A stretch of 64,000 bases of DNA from Reichenbachiella carrageenanivorans (GCF_025639805.1 NZ_CP106735.1:3753501-3817500); one strand, 5' to 3'; positions 43,184 through 52,195 are shown, counted from the first letter of the stretch. Notes: generated by a model from the sequence alone, not told the origin. A program made the numbers and translations.

Positions 43184-43953
43184 ATCACAGTTCCGCTATA
43201 CTCAGCAGCATGTACCGTATCGATAGCATCAAAATGACAGATTTTAACCTGACCTACGCCTGCATCTATCGCAGCGAAAGCATTATCTATTTTAGGAATC
43301 ATACCATCGCTGATGGTTCCGCTATTTTTCAACCCGTCATAGTCCTTTTTTACAATTACAGGAATGACTATTTTGTTTTCAAAATCACTCAAAACTCCTG
43401 GTTGTTCAAAGCAGTAGACCAGATCTACATCATAAGATTCACTCATTCCCGTGGCCACAGCAGAAGCAATGGTATCAGCATTCGTATTAAGTAGCTGACC
43501 ACTATTGTCATGCGTCAAAGCGCATACAACAGGCGTAGCTTCCAAGTTCATTAATGCATTTATTACACCAGCATTAACCCCCTCTATATCACCCACATAG
43601 CCGTAGTCAATCACCAAATTCATTCGCTTATGAGATTTGATCACATTCAAATCAGCACCAGACAATCCGATCGCCTGATTATCAAGTCCTTGAAGCTTCG
43701 CTACTATCTTTTTGTTCAATCCTGCATAGATCATAGTCACGACCTCAATGGTATCCTTGTCGGTAATACGACGACCTTGAATCATCTTGGGCTCTACCCC
43801 CATTTTTCTTTGCCAATCAGAGGCTATATTTCCCCCGCCATGAATGAGAATTTTCTTCCCTTTGATGAGTGCAAATTTTTTAAGGAACGCATCCAGCGCT
43901 GCTTCCTCATTGATGACTTTTCCTCCTATCTTTACTACCGTCAGCTTTTCCAT
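43171..43953 (-). CDS. argB: N-acylglutamate kinase
   Basis: 260 residues of the amino-acid-kinase fold: VVKIGGKVI at the N-terminus, ILIHGGGNIASDW (27-47 region), GLSGADLN (near 115), and the ATP-binding NADTIASAVA. It phosphorylates the acylated glutamate. The arginine-sensitive kinases carry an N-terminal extra helix; here the protein starts directly at the core, so feedback inhibition by arginine may be absent, which would leave control to transcription. This last point is inference. Confidence 0.92.
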   Translation of the reverse strand: MEKLTVVKIGGKVINEEAALDAFLKKFALIKGKKILIHGGGNIASDWQRKMGVEPKMIQGRRITDKDTIEVVTMIYAGLNKKIVAKLQGLDNQAIGLSGADLNVIKSHKRMNLVIDYGYVGDIEGVNAGVINALMNLEATPVVCALTHDNSGQLLNTNADTIASAVATGMSESYDVDLVYCFEQPGVLSDFENKIVIPVIVKKDYDGLKNSGTISDGMIPKIDNAFAAIDAGVGQVKICHFDAIDTVHAAEYSGTVICQK

Positions 43954-43978
43954 TTCCTTTCGTTTTTTAGTTGATCGA

Positions 43979-44920
43979 CTATCCGATCAATTTTCTTAAT
44001 ACCAAGTTGGCCGAAGTGACCCGGTGTGCCGCCTGCTGCATCACAATAGACGCCTCACTATCTATGACTTCATCCGCTACGATCACGTTTCTACGTACGG
44101 GCAAACAGTGCATAAATTTGGCTTGATTGGTCAGTTTCATTTTTTGTTGGTCTATCATCCACTTCTTGTCTTGCGACAAAATCTGACCATAATCTGTGTA
44201 CGAAGACCAGTTTTTAGCATAGATAAAATCAGCACCTTCAAAAGCTTTTTGCTGATCATACTCTAACGTAGCTCCTTTCATAAACTCCGGAGCCAACTCA
44301 TATCCCTCTGGATGTGTGACTACAAAATCGAAATCCATCTGTCCTGCCCATTGCGAAAACGAATTGGCAACAGCTTGTGGCAAAGCTTTCGGGTGTGGCG
44401 CCCATGAGAGTACCACTTTGGGCTTTTCCACCTTAGCAAATTCCTTAATTGTAATCATATCTGCCAATGACTGCAACGGGTGCAAGGTAGCCGATTCCAT
44501 ATTGATCACTGGTATGGTACAGTGCTTTACGAATTGGTTAAACACCTTTTCATTGTAATCGTCTTCTCGGTTGCTCAGCGAAGCAAACGACCGCACACCA
44601 ATGGCATCAAAATAGCTACTGAGTACCCCAGCGGCCTCTTTGATATGCTCAGAAGTATAGCCGTTCATTACAGTACCGTCTTCAAACTCCAACTGCCACC
44701 CTTCTTGGTTTAAGTTGAATATAAAAGACTGAATACCCAAATTAAACGCCGCTTTCTGCATACTCAAACGAGTCCTTAAACTAGGGTTGAAAAACAGCAA
44801 ACACATCGACTTGCCTGTATACACTTTAGGACCATAGGTCTCTATCTCTTTTTTCAGTTCTATCGCTTCCTCTACCCACGCTAGGGGGTCGTCTACGTCG
44901 TTGATCGAGCAAAAATTCAT
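43979..44920 (-). CDS. argF': N-acylornithine carbamoyltransferase, Ser90 type
   Basis: 313 residues with the carbamoyl-phosphate motif FFNPSLRTRLS (43-53) and MHCLPVRRNV near the C-terminus. It is much closer to the N-succinyl-/N-acetyl-ornithine enzymes than to ordinary ArgF: VMNGYTSEHI, IGVRSF, ESATLHPLQS and the PHPKALPQAVANS segment match that branch. Residue 90 is Ser, in the position that is Pro in Bacteroides N-succinyl enzyme and Glu in Xanthomonas N-acetyl enzyme. It overlaps argD by four bases. Confidence 0.92.
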   Translation of the reverse strand: MNFCSINDVDDPLAWVEEAIELKKEIETYGPKVYTGKSMCLLFFNPSLRTRLSMQKAAFNLGIQSFIFNLNQEGWQLEFEDGTVMNGYTSEHIKEAAGVLSSYFDAIGVRSFASLSNREDDYNEKVFNQFVKHCTIPVINMESATLHPLQSLADMITIKEFAKVEKPKVVLSWAPHPKALPQAVANSFSQWAGQMDFDFVVTHPEGYELAPEFMKGATLEYDQQKAFEGADFIYAKNWSSYTDYGQILSQDKKWMIDQQKMKLTNQAKFMHCLPVRRNVIVADEVIDSEASIVMQQAAHRVTSANLVLRKLIG

Positions 44921-46044
44921 GATAATATTTCTTTAAGGGCATTCACAAATGTATCCGCCTCTGTTTTACCGATGCCCATGGGAGGCAAAAGTCTTAATAC
45001 GTTTGGACTGGTGGCTGCACCAGTAAATATTTTATAATCTGAAATCAATTTAGATCTGATTTCCTTGACTGGTTCTGCAAACTCAAAGCCCAACAGCAAG
45101 CCTTTACCACGGATTTCTTTGATTTGTTTTACACCTGCCAATTGTGATTTGATATAGTCTCCCATTTCAGCGCTGTTAGCAATCAGGCCTTCTTCTTTGA
45201 TTACATCCAGTACTGCCAAACCCGCTGCGCATGCCAGGTGATTACCACCAAAAGTAGTCCCTAACTGACCAAACTTAGCTTCAAACCGAGGAGAGATCAA
45301 TACGCCCCCCATCGGAAACCCGTTACCCATGCCCTTAGCTACAGTGATAAGATCTGGTTTTACATTGGTATATTGAAAAGCGAAAAACTTACCTGAGCGA
45401 CCATACCCAGACTGAATTTCGTCTAGGATCAAAATTGTTCCTGTTTCTTTACATGCTTTTTCGAGAGATTCTAAAAAGCCCTGAGCTGGCTCATATATTC
45501 CTCCAATACCTTGAATTCCTTCGATGAGCACAGCAGCATACTCATTTGAAGCAAGCGCCGCTGATACACCCTCCAAGTCATTCAACTCAAACAAATCGAT
45601 ATGATCTGTAGGGTTGACTGGTGCTTGGATTTTAGGATTGTCAGTTGCGGCTACAGCCAATGAGGTTCGACCATGAAAACCATTTTTGAAGGCCAACACT
45701 TTTTTTCTTCCTGTTTCGAATGAAGCTAATTTCAATGCATTCTCATTGGCTTCGGCTCCAGAGTTGCACAAAAACAAGTGGTAGTCTGGAAAGCCAGACA
45801 ACTCCCCTAGTTCATGCGCCAATTCTTCCTGAACAGGAATCTTAATAGAATTGGAATAGAAGCCAATAGAATTCACTTGATTAGTGATATTAGACACATA
45901 TTTAGGGTGCGAATGACCAATAGAGATCACGGCATGCCCACCATACATATCGAGGTATTTTGTTCCGTGATCATCCCACACATAAGCACCTTTCGCTTTT
46001 ACGATATTAATATCAAATACAGGATATACTTTATAATTCTCCAT
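44917..46044 (-). CDS. argD: Acylornithine aminotransferase
   Basis: 375 residues of the fold-type I, class III aminotransferases. GSAEAN-like line NSGAEANENALKLA (near 92-105), GFHGRT, the Asp-containing ILDEIQSGYGRSG (near 200) and the Lys in ITVAKGMGNGFP (near 231). It makes the N-acylated ornithine consumed by the carbamoyltransferase. It lies two bases from proC upstream and overlaps the carbamoyltransferase downstream. Confidence 0.93.
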   Translation of the reverse strand: MENYKVYPVFDINIVKAKGAYVWDDHGTKYLDMYGGHAVISIGHSHPKYVSNITNQVNSIGFYSNSIKIPVQEELAHELGELSGFPDYHLFLCNSGAEANENALKLASFETGRKKVLAFKNGFHGRTSLAVAATDNPKIQAPVNPTDHIDLFELNDLEGVSAALASNEYAAVLIEGIQGIGGIYEPAQGFLESLEKACKETGTILILDEIQSGYGRSGKFFAFQYTNVKPDLITVAKGMGNGFPMGGVLISPRFEAKFGQLGTTFGGNHLACAAGLAVLDVIKEEGLIANSAEMGDYIKSQLAGVKQIKEIRGKGLLLGFEFAEPVKEIRSKLISDYKIFTGAATSPNVLRLLPPMGIGKTEADTFVNALKEILS

Positions 46045-46046
46045 GA

Positions 46047-46853
46047 TTATTTTTCTGATATGATATCTGTGATTTTATCGTAAGACTTCATCAATCCTTT
46101 GATCAATGCAGAGCTCATACCTTCATGCTCCATTTCGTTGAGACCTGAAATGGTACAGCCCCGAGGCGTTGTCACTTTGTCTATCTCGGCTTCAGGATGA
46201 CTGTCAGAATTGAGTAATAAGCTAGCTGCTCCCATACAAGCCTGAGTAGCCATGTTTTTTGCCTCTGGTGCATCAAAACCTAATTGAATGGCTCCTTGTG
46301 TAGTGGCACGGATCAATCGCATCCAAAAAGCAATACCACTCGCACATATCACGGTCGCTGCTTGCATCATTTTCTCTTCGATCACCAAAGTCTGACCCAC
46401 AGCATTGAATATCTGCTCCGCTATTTCAAGCTGATCCTTGCCTTGCTCATTGGCACTCAGACAGGTCATAGATTGCCCTACTGAAATAGCCGTATTCGGC
46501 ATACTTCTGATCACTGCAATGTCTTTTTTGATTACCTCTTCGATATCCTGAATGGCACGACCTGTCACCGTAGAGATCAAAACATGACGCCCTTCGAGCA
46601 ACACACCTTTGATCTCATTGAGCACACTGTTTATCTGTCCCGGCTGAATGCATAGGATGATAATATCTGACTGTTGCACAGCTTCAATATTGCTGGAAGT
46701 TACCTTCACTTTATTGCTATCGAATTTCTCAGCCAAACCCGTTACATTTCTTTTGGTCAACGTGAGCTGATCCACCTGAAATTGAGTCTGATTGGCAATA
46801 CCTTGTGCGATGGAGTATCCTAAATTACCAACGCCTATAAGTGCTATTTTCAT
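46047..46853 (-). CDS. proC: Pyrroline-5-carboxylate reductase
   Basis: 268 residues with the N-terminal Rossmann start IGVGNLGYSIAQGI, an IILCIQPGQI strand, IRSMPNTAISVG and the C-terminal signature VTTPRGCTISGLNEME. It makes proline from pyrroline-5-carboxylate. The same operon makes ornithine derivatives, so its place here links the proline and arginine branches from glutamate. Its upstream gap of 137 bases carries two hairpins. Confidence 0.92.
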   Translation of the reverse strand: MKIALIGVGNLGYSIAQGIANQTQFQVDQLTLTKRNVTGLAEKFDSNKVKVTSSNIEAVQQSDIIILCIQPGQINSVLNEIKGVLLEGRHVLISTVTGRAIQDIEEVIKKDIAVIRSMPNTAISVGQSMTCLSANEQGKDQLEIAEQIFNAVGQTLVIEEKMMQAATVICASGIAFWMRLIRATTQGAIQLGFDAPEAKNMATQACMGAASLLLNSDSHPEAEIDKVTTPRGCTISGLNEMEHEGMSSALIKGLMKSYDKITDIISEK

Positions 46854-46923
46854 TTTATTAGATTTTAGAGTCAGGATTCAAGAATCAAGACCATATTATT
46901 ACTTTTTTCACGAGCCTTTGCGG

Positions 46924-46987
46924 TTTGTTGGTCACAAGACCAACAAAGGTGTAGATTAAAGAGGTTAATTAAAGCAACCTCTTTAAT
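46924..46987 (-). other. Two perfect hairpins between argC and proC
   Basis: Two inverted repeats lie inside the operon: TTTGTTGGTC / GACCAACAAA (46924-46947) and a 12-bp ATTAAAGAGGTT / AACCTCTTTAAT (46955-46987). Neither is followed by a clear run of T on the minus strand. They could reduce read-through, act in mRNA processing, or mark the end of the argC message. Confidence 0.5.
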
Positions 46988-46990
46988 GGA

Positions 46991-47956
46991 CTAAAAGCCT
47001 GTGCTCTTTAATCTCAAGCCTTCTTTTTGATCCAGTCCAAACATCAAATTCATGTTTTGAACTGCTTGACCTGATGCTCCTTTGATCAAATTGTCGATCA
47101 CAGAAGTAACCAATACTGTATCGCCGTGCTTTTCTACATGGATCAAACATTTATTGGTATTGACTACTTGCTTCATGTCTGGCGCTTCGTCCAATACATG
47201 CACAAATGCTGCGTCTTTATAAAAGTCTTTGTACCAACTCACCACCTCTTCCTCGCTGGCTTTCACCGTAGTATACAAGCTAGCGAATATCCCTTTCGGG
47301 AAATTGCCACGCACAGGTAGAAACTTGATATCGTGAGCGAAGTCATTTTGCAATTGCTTAACTGACTGATTGATTTCACCCAAGTGCTGATGGCTAAATG
47401 CCTTATATATAGATACATTATTATTTCTCCAGCTAAAATGGGTCGTGCGACTTGGATTCTGACCAGCGCCAGTAGATCCTGTTACGGCATTTACATGCAC
47501 ATCTTCTGAGATCACCCCTTGAGCTGCTAATGGTAAAACACCCAATTGTATAGCTGTAGCAAAACAACCTGGGTTCGCTAGATATTTCGCTTTTTTAATT
47601 GCTTCCAAATTAAGTTCTGGCAGGCCATAAACAAATTCATTACCTTCAACTTCGAGTCTGAAATCATTACTCAAATCAATAATTTTGACATCAGCAGGCA
47701 CGTCGTACTGATCCAAAAACTCTTGGGTCTTGCCATGCCCCGAACAGATGAAGATCACGTCCACATCAAGATCCAACACTGAAGCAAATACTCCCTCCAA
47801 ATCACCAATCAAATCTTGATGGACGGCATAGAAAGGTTTACCTGCATTACTCGAACTTTGTACGCATGCGACTTCCACCTCTGGGTGGTTAGCCAATATT
47901 CTCAACAATTCTCCTGCGGTATATCCCGCTCCACCTACAACTCCTACTTTGATCAT
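46991..47956 (-). CDS. argC: N-acyl-gamma-glutamyl-phosphate reductase
   Basis: 321 residues with the Rossmann start VGVVGGAGYTAGELLRIL, the catalytic Cys in NPGCFATA (near 135), a TGSTGAGQ segment and the LPVRGNFPKGIF stretch with the catalytic His near. It reduces the acylated glutamyl phosphate to the semialdehyde. It overlaps argG by four bases. Confidence 0.94.
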   Translation of the reverse strand: MIKVGVVGGAGYTAGELLRILANHPEVEVACVQSSSNAGKPFYAVHQDLIGDLEGVFASVLDLDVDVIFICSGHGKTQEFLDQYDVPADVKIIDLSNDFRLEVEGNEFVYGLPELNLEAIKKAKYLANPGCFATAIQLGVLPLAAQGVISEDVHVNAVTGSTGAGQNPSRTTHFSWRNNNVSIYKAFSHQHLGEINQSVKQLQNDFAHDIKFLPVRGNFPKGIFASLYTTVKASEEEVVSWYKDFYKDAAFVHVLDEAPDMKQVVNTNKCLIHVEKHGDTVLVTSVIDNLIKGASGQAVQNMNLMFGLDQKEGLRLKSTGF

Positions 47957-49137
47957 GAATTGATAGAATTATAGATTTTAGACTGATTAGCCAATATTTT
48001 GGTAAAGCCTTTCACGTCTTCGCCAGACCAGCCGTTGTTCATTTCTCCATATTGACCGAAGGTAGAACTCATCAAATCTTTGTCAGACGTGATACCAATC
48101 ACTTCGAATCTGTAAGGCGCTAGCTTCACTTTCACAGTACCAGTCACGTTCTTTTGTGTGCTTTCTAAAAACACTTCTATGTCGCGCATCACAGGGTCTA
48201 GGAACTGCCCTTCGTGCAAGAGCATACCGTACCAATTGGCTAGTTGCTCCTTCCAGTGCTGTTGCCATTTGGTAAGCACATGCTTCTCTAGGGTATGGTG
48301 AGACTTGAGAATGATCACAGGTGCAGCAGCTTCGAAGCCCACACGGCCTTTGATCCCGATGATGGTATCACCCACATGCACATCTCTACCTATTCCGTAC
48401 TTAGAAGCAATATCATTGAGTTTGAAAATAGCTGCTACTGAGTCAAGTTTTTCTCCATTGAGTCCCACAAATTCACCGTTTTCGAATTGCAGTTCTACTT
48501 CTTCGCTACCTTCTTTCTCTACCTGACTTGGAAATGCACTTTCAGGCAAAGACAAGTGAGACGTCAATGTCTCGTCGCCACCAACAGACGTACCCCATAG
48601 TCCTTTATTGATAGAATACTTCGCTTTCTCCCAAGAGATATTTACCCCTTTGGTGGCTAGGTAATCGATTTCTTGTTGGCGAGACAGCTTATTGTCTCGG
48701 ATAGGCGTAATAATCTCAATGTCTGGACATATAATTTGGAAAATCAAATCGAAACGAACCTGATCATTGCCAGCCCCTGTACTTCCATGCGCAATGTATT
48801 TCGCACCAATAGACTTGGCATATTTGGCTATAGCCAAAGCTTGAAAAGCACGTTCAGCACTTACTGAAAGTGGGTAGGTATTGTTTTTCAATACATTACC
48901 ATAGATCAAATACTTCAAGCATTGCTCGTAAAAATTAGAAGTTTCTTCTAGGCATTTGTGAGATGACACACCATACGAAAAGGCTCTCTTTTCTGTTTCG
49001 TCCAATTCGGCCTCTGAAAAACCTCCTGTGTTTACAATTACGGTATGTACGTCAAGACCTTTGTCCTGTAGATAGAATGCACAATAGGTAGTGTCCAATC
49101 CGCCACTAAATGCCAATACTACTTTCTTATCACTCAT
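47953..49137 (-). CDS. argG: Argininosuccinate synthase
   Basis: 394 residues. The P-loop AFSGGLDTTYC (9-19) and the later AHGSTGAGNDQVRFD and SINKGLWGTSVGGDE lines are those of ArgG. It joins citrulline and aspartate with ATP. It overlaps the upstream acyltransferase gene (ATGA) and argC downstream, so three genes are tightly coupled at the front of the operon. Confidence 0.96.
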   Translation of the reverse strand: MSDKKVVLAFSGGLDTTYCAFYLQDKGLDVHTVIVNTGGFSEAELDETEKRAFSYGVSSHKCLEETSNFYEQCLKYLIYGNVLKNNTYPLSVSAERAFQALAIAKYAKSIGAKYIAHGSTGAGNDQVRFDLIFQIICPDIEIITPIRDNKLSRQQEIDYLATKGVNISWEKAKYSINKGLWGTSVGGDETLTSHLSLPESAFPSQVEKEGSEEVELQFENGEFVGLNGEKLDSVAAIFKLNDIASKYGIGRDVHVGDTIIGIKGRVGFEAAAPVIILKSHHTLEKHVLTKWQQHWKEQLANWYGMLLHEGQFLDPVMRDIEVFLESTQKNVTGTVKVKLAPYRFEVIGITSDKDLMSSTFGQYGEMNNGWSGEDVKGFTKILANQSKIYNSINS

Positions 49138-49760
49138 TTCTTCTTATTCAATTTTCGTTTATTTTTAAAATTAGTCAGTCGCTGAAATCTCTTAGCGATC
49201 GCACCTTTCTGCTTTTCGGCTTCTTTTTTCTTCGAGCTATCGTCGTAGAGCATACCTGTACACAAGCAATTGGCGCGATTGTTTCGCTCCAAGATGTCGT
49301 GATTAGGACAGCTTCTACACCCCTTCCAGAAGGCATCATCCGTAGTCAATTCAGAAAATGTAACTGGACGGTAACCCAATTCATAATTGATCTTGAGCAC
49401 TGCTAAACTGGTAGTAATACCGAACAATCGAGTGCCTGGAAACTTCTCCTGTGAAAGTTCCAAGATCTTTTGCTTGATCCGTTTAGCCAATCCAATATTT
49501 CTGAATTTGGGGCTCACCACCAAACCAGAATTGGCTACATACTCCTTGTTTTGCCAGGTTTCTATATAACAAAAACCTGCCAACTCGCCGGCGCAAGTAG
49601 CTATAACGGCCTGCTGTGCTTCGATCTTAGACCGAATATACTCAGGCTCTCTTTTTGCGATTCCTGTTCCGCGCGCCTTGGCAGCAGACTCTATCAAATC
49701 ACAAATCTCTTGAGCAAACTTAATATGCTCTATGGTTGCGTATTGCACATCCACGTTCAT
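49134..49760 (-). CDS. GNAT acyltransferase, likely glutamate N-acyltransferase (ArgA-like)
   Basis: 208 residues. The GNAT acyl-CoA loop is seen in VSPKFRNIGLAKRIKQ (near 83-98), with GFCYIETWQNKEY before it and NYELGYRP after it. A Cys cluster follows (KGCRSCPNHD and ANCLCTGMLYD, four or more Cys, near 147-172), then a Lys-rich tail. As the first gene of the arginine operon it should perform the opening acylation of glutamate. Whether the donor is acetyl-CoA or succinyl-CoA is open; the Ser90 carbamoyltransferase hints at succinyl. Confidence 0.75.
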   Translation of the reverse strand: MNVDVQYATIEHIKFAQEICDLIESAAKARGTGIAKREPEYIRSKIEAQQAVIATCAGELAGFCYIETWQNKEYVANSGLVVSPKFRNIGLAKRIKQKILELSQEKFPGTRLFGITTSLAVLKINYELGYRPVTFSELTTDDAFWKGCRSCPNHDILERNNRANCLCTGMLYDDSSKKKEAEKQKGAIAKRFQRLTNFKNKRKLNKKK

Positions 49761-49815
49761 AACCCATGAACTTTAAATGGTTAACTAAAATTATTTTGAA
49801 TCAATATTGGAATTG

Positions 49816-49884
49816 AGGTTACCGCATAGGCAACCTGATATTAGCAGACCCCTACGGGCCTGTTGTTCCTCCTAGGTGCAGGAG
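49816..49884 (-). promoter_or_regulatory. Hairpin set at the arginine-operon leader (attenuator-like)
   Basis: Three stems can be drawn on the minus strand: CTCCT/AGGAG (49869-49884), CAGGCCC/GGGTCTG (49845-49862, one G-U), and AGGTTGCC/GGTAACCT (49816-49836, one G-U). The first two lie inside the candidate leader peptide at its Arg codons. No run of T follows, so any terminator would be atypical. Confidence 0.45.
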
Positions 49885-49924
49885 TAGCGGTGATGAATAC
49901 GATATGTAGCTCTGTGTTTTTCAT
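49841..49924 (-). CDS. Candidate arginine-operon leader peptide (27 aa)
   Basis: The frame ATG at 49924 to TAA at 49841 encodes 27 residues, MKNTELHIVFITATPAPRR then NNRPVGVC. Three Arg codons (AGG AGG AAC AAC AGG) cluster near the end and coincide with hairpin arms. It stands 80 bases ahead of the first arg gene and just behind a promoter-like sequence. Amino-acid leader peptides upstream of their own biosynthetic operon are known for attenuation; this one is a prediction. Confidence 0.5.
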   Translation of the reverse strand: MKNTELHIVFITATPAPRRNNRPVGVC

Positions 49925-49934
49925 CTGAACGGTA

Positions 49935-49963
49935 CAAAGAAAAACAAAGCTTCGAATAACCAA
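49935..49963 (-). promoter_or_regulatory. Possible promoter of the arginine operon
   Basis: On the minus strand TTG at 49963-49961 and TTTCTTTG at 49942-49935 (one mismatch to TAnnTTTG) are separated by 18 bases, just ahead of the leader ATG. Confidence 0.35.
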
Positions 49964-50052
49964 TAACCTTTTGTTCTGATTTTTAACGAACACCTCCATT
50001 TTTATTGATCATTCAAAATACTACGGCTAAAATTAAATGGATTGCAAAGAAT

Positions 50053-51030
50053 CTAGCTTTGCAATTGCTGCTGTAGTATATTTCGTTCTGATTCTACATC
50101 AAAATATTCAGAGAATATGGATAGTTTACTCAGTTGATCTCGAAGAAATTTCTGATGATTTTCGGATCCTGGATGAAACGGACGATGAGACAAAGCTGCT
50201 TGAACCTTCCCCCACTCTTTGAGTACTTTTCTAGTTTGATCAGAAAAATAGGTTTGTCCAAATTTTCCCCAAATATAATCTTCCGCCATTTCACTAGGAT
50301 GAATCATGTCGGTTTTATAAAACCGGTAATCCCTTAGATCATCCATCATCATTTCGTATGCAGGAAAATAACCTGCTCCTTGATTTTGACATTCGTCGCA
50401 AAGCACCCGAAGCAGCGACTTGCTTAATTGATTGTCGATTATACCGTCTTTGATATGACGAACTGGGCTAACTGTAAATATGAATTGTAACTCAGGGTTG
50501 ACCTCTTCTATTTTTCGCTTCAGACAATCAAATGCAACGCTCATTTCCTCCAACGACAACAAACGTTTGACAAAGTGTTTTTGAGGCACTTTATGGCAAT
50601 TCGCCACAATCGCTCTGGACGCAATCGTTTCATAGACAAAAGCTGTCCCCAAAGTAATAAACACAAAATTGGCTTGCGCCAAATAGCTTTTCACTGCCTC
50701 AAGTCTGCTCGTCAATATCACTTCCAAAGTCTGCTGATCTTGTGCCGTATATTGAGAATGAAAATCCAAATGATAAAATTGACCATCTACATTCACAAAC
50801 TTATCGGGATCAATCGACTCCGCTGCTAATAGATTAAAAATAGAAACCGGATTATAAACGGTGCCAAAAGGATTGACTAGGACTTCAAACTTATCAGACA
50901 GCAATTTCTGTCCGATATTATCGGAAAAACAAGAGCCTATTGTCAGTAACTTAGAAGCATGATCGACCTGCAGCCCCGCTGGCCTAGCGTGATATTCAGT
51001 ACGAAAATTATTGGTATTGTGAATGACCAT
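50053..51030 (-). CDS. GSCFA-domain protein
   Basis: 325 residues. The family name motif GSCFSDNIGQKL is at about 32-43, followed by NPFGTVYNP. An FVFITLGTAFVYE strand, FTVSPVRHIKDG near 172 and DMIHPS near 240 complete the SGNH/GSCFA-type fold. It is predicted to be a hydrolase or binding protein of unknown substrate. No signal peptide is seen. Confidence 0.9.
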   Translation of the reverse strand: MVIHNTNNFRTEYHARPAGLQVDHASKLLTIGSCFSDNIGQKLLSDKFEVLVNPFGTVYNPVSIFNLLAAESIDPDKFVNVDGQFYHLDFHSQYTAQDQQTLEVILTSRLEAVKSYLAQANFVFITLGTAFVYETIASRAIVANCHKVPQKHFVKRLLSLEEMSVAFDCLKRKIEEVNPELQFIFTVSPVRHIKDGIIDNQLSKSLLRVLCDECQNQGAGYFPAYEMMMDDLRDYRFYKTDMIHPSEMAEDYIWGKFGQTYFSDQTRKVLKEWGKVQAALSHRPFHPGSENHQKFLRDQLSKLSIFSEYFDVESERNILQQQLQS

Positions 51031-51045
51031 AAGTCAAAGATAAAG

Positions 51046-51079
51046 CAAAAAAAAAGCGACTCCACAAGGGAATCGCTTT
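51046..51079 (-). terminator. Terminator of the rpsF-rpsR-rplI operon
   Basis: AAAGCGA / TCGCTTT arms, extended by TCC/GGA with one mismatch, continue on the minus strand into a run of T. Confidence 0.85.
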
Positions 51080-51103
51080 CGTATATTCTAAAATTGAAGT
51101 GAC

Positions 51104-51547
51104 TTATTCAGCTACTACGTTGATCGTTACATCATGTTGAACTTCTTTGTGCAAGTCCAAAGACACTTTGTATTCACCTACATTTTTCACCTGTCCTTCA
51201 AAGCTTATTCTTTTTCTATCTACTTCAAATCCTTTGACAGCTAATGCGTCTGAAACTTGCAATGCCGTGATAGCACCGAAAATTTTACCGCTTTCGCCAG
51301 CTTTAGTTTTGATTTCAAGTACTACTTCTCCGATAGAGTTAGCCAAATCTTGAGCATCTTGTCTCAACTTCTCAGCTTTGTGAGCAGCTTGTCTGATGTT
51401 CTCAGCAATCATTTTCCTGTTAGAAACGCTTGCAATGATGGCAAATCCTTGAGGGATCAAATAGTTTCTTCCGTACCCTGGTTTTACGTCTACTGTATCG
51501 TTCTTATATCCAAGGCCTTTGATATCTTCTTTCAATATAATTTCCAT
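51104..51547 (-). CDS. rplI: 50S ribosomal protein L9
   Basis: 147 residues with the L9 opening MEIILKEDIKGLGYKNDTVDV, VKPGYGRNYLIPQGFA, a long Lys/Ala-rich helix and the C-terminal domain with GKIFGAIT. It is the last gene of the rpsF-rpsR-rplI operon. Confidence 0.97.
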   Translation of the reverse strand: MEIILKEDIKGLGYKNDTVDVKPGYGRNYLIPQGFAIIASVSNRKMIAENIRQAAHKAEKLRQDAQDLANSIGEVVLEIKTKAGESGKIFGAITALQVSDALAVKGFEVDRKRISFEGQVKNVGEYKVSLDLHKEVQHDVTINVVAE

Positions 51548-51556
51548 GTCCTTGTC

Positions 51557-51808
51557 TTATTTAAGTGAATCAGTAACGTAAGGCAACAAAGCAATGTGTC
51601 TCGCTCTTTTGATCGCTTGAGAAACTTTACCTTGAAATTTCTGACTTGTACCAGTCAATCTTCTTGGCAAAATTTTACCTTGCTCGTTTACGAATTTCAA
51701 AAGGAAGTTGGCGTCTTTGTAATCAATGTACTTGATACCATTCTTCTTGAACCTACAGTATTTTTTCTTCTGATCAGCTCTATTTATTGGCTCGTTTACT
51801 AATGTCAT
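51557..51808 (-). CDS. rpsR: 30S ribosomal protein S18
   Basis: 83 residues with [19 protein letters not shown], the line [20 protein letters not shown] and [12 protein letters not shown], which are diagnostic for S18. The start overlaps rpsF by four bases. Confidence 0.97.
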   Translation of the reverse strand: MTLVNEPINRADQKKKYCRFKKNGIKYIDYKDANFLLKFVNEQGKILPRRLTGTSQKFQGKVSQAIKRARHIALLPYVTDSLK

Positions 51809-52161
51809 GATTTTGCCTCCTCTTTCTTTTTGTTAAATGCACCGCTCTTTCTCTTCACATTGTAAGCCAATGCATGCTTGTCCAATGCAGTTGTTAAGAA
51901 TCTCAAGATCTTCTCGTCTCGTCTGTACTCTGTCTCAAGCGCGTCCACGATAGTTTCCTCTGCTTCAAACTCGAACAATTGATAAAACCCTGTTTTTTTG
52001 TGCTGAATCGGATAAGCTAATTTCTTCAGGCCCCAGTTTTCTTCATTGATGATTTTCGCACCATTGTCAACCAAAACCTTCTTAAACTTTCCGACAGCAT
52101 CCTTCATCTGATCATCAGACAAAACGGGAGTTAAAATGAATACCGTCTCGTAATTTTTCAT
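51805..52161 (-). CDS. rpsF: 30S ribosomal protein S6
   Basis: 118 residues: [16 protein letters not shown] at the start, [21 protein letters not shown] in the middle, and a basic tail. No ssb or priB gene sits between rpsF and rpsR, unlike many bacteria. The 5' leader is short, so an S6:S18-type leader RNA is not evident. Confidence 0.97.
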   Translation of the reverse strand: MKNYETVFILTPVLSDDQMKDAVGKFKKVLVDNGAKIINEENWGLKKLAYPIQHKKTGFYQLFEFEAEETIVDALETEYRRDEKILRFLTTALDKHALAYNVKRKSGAFNKKKEEAKS

Positions 52162-52195
52162 TATGAAATATTTAGTTTAAAAAATTTGAAGTGCA

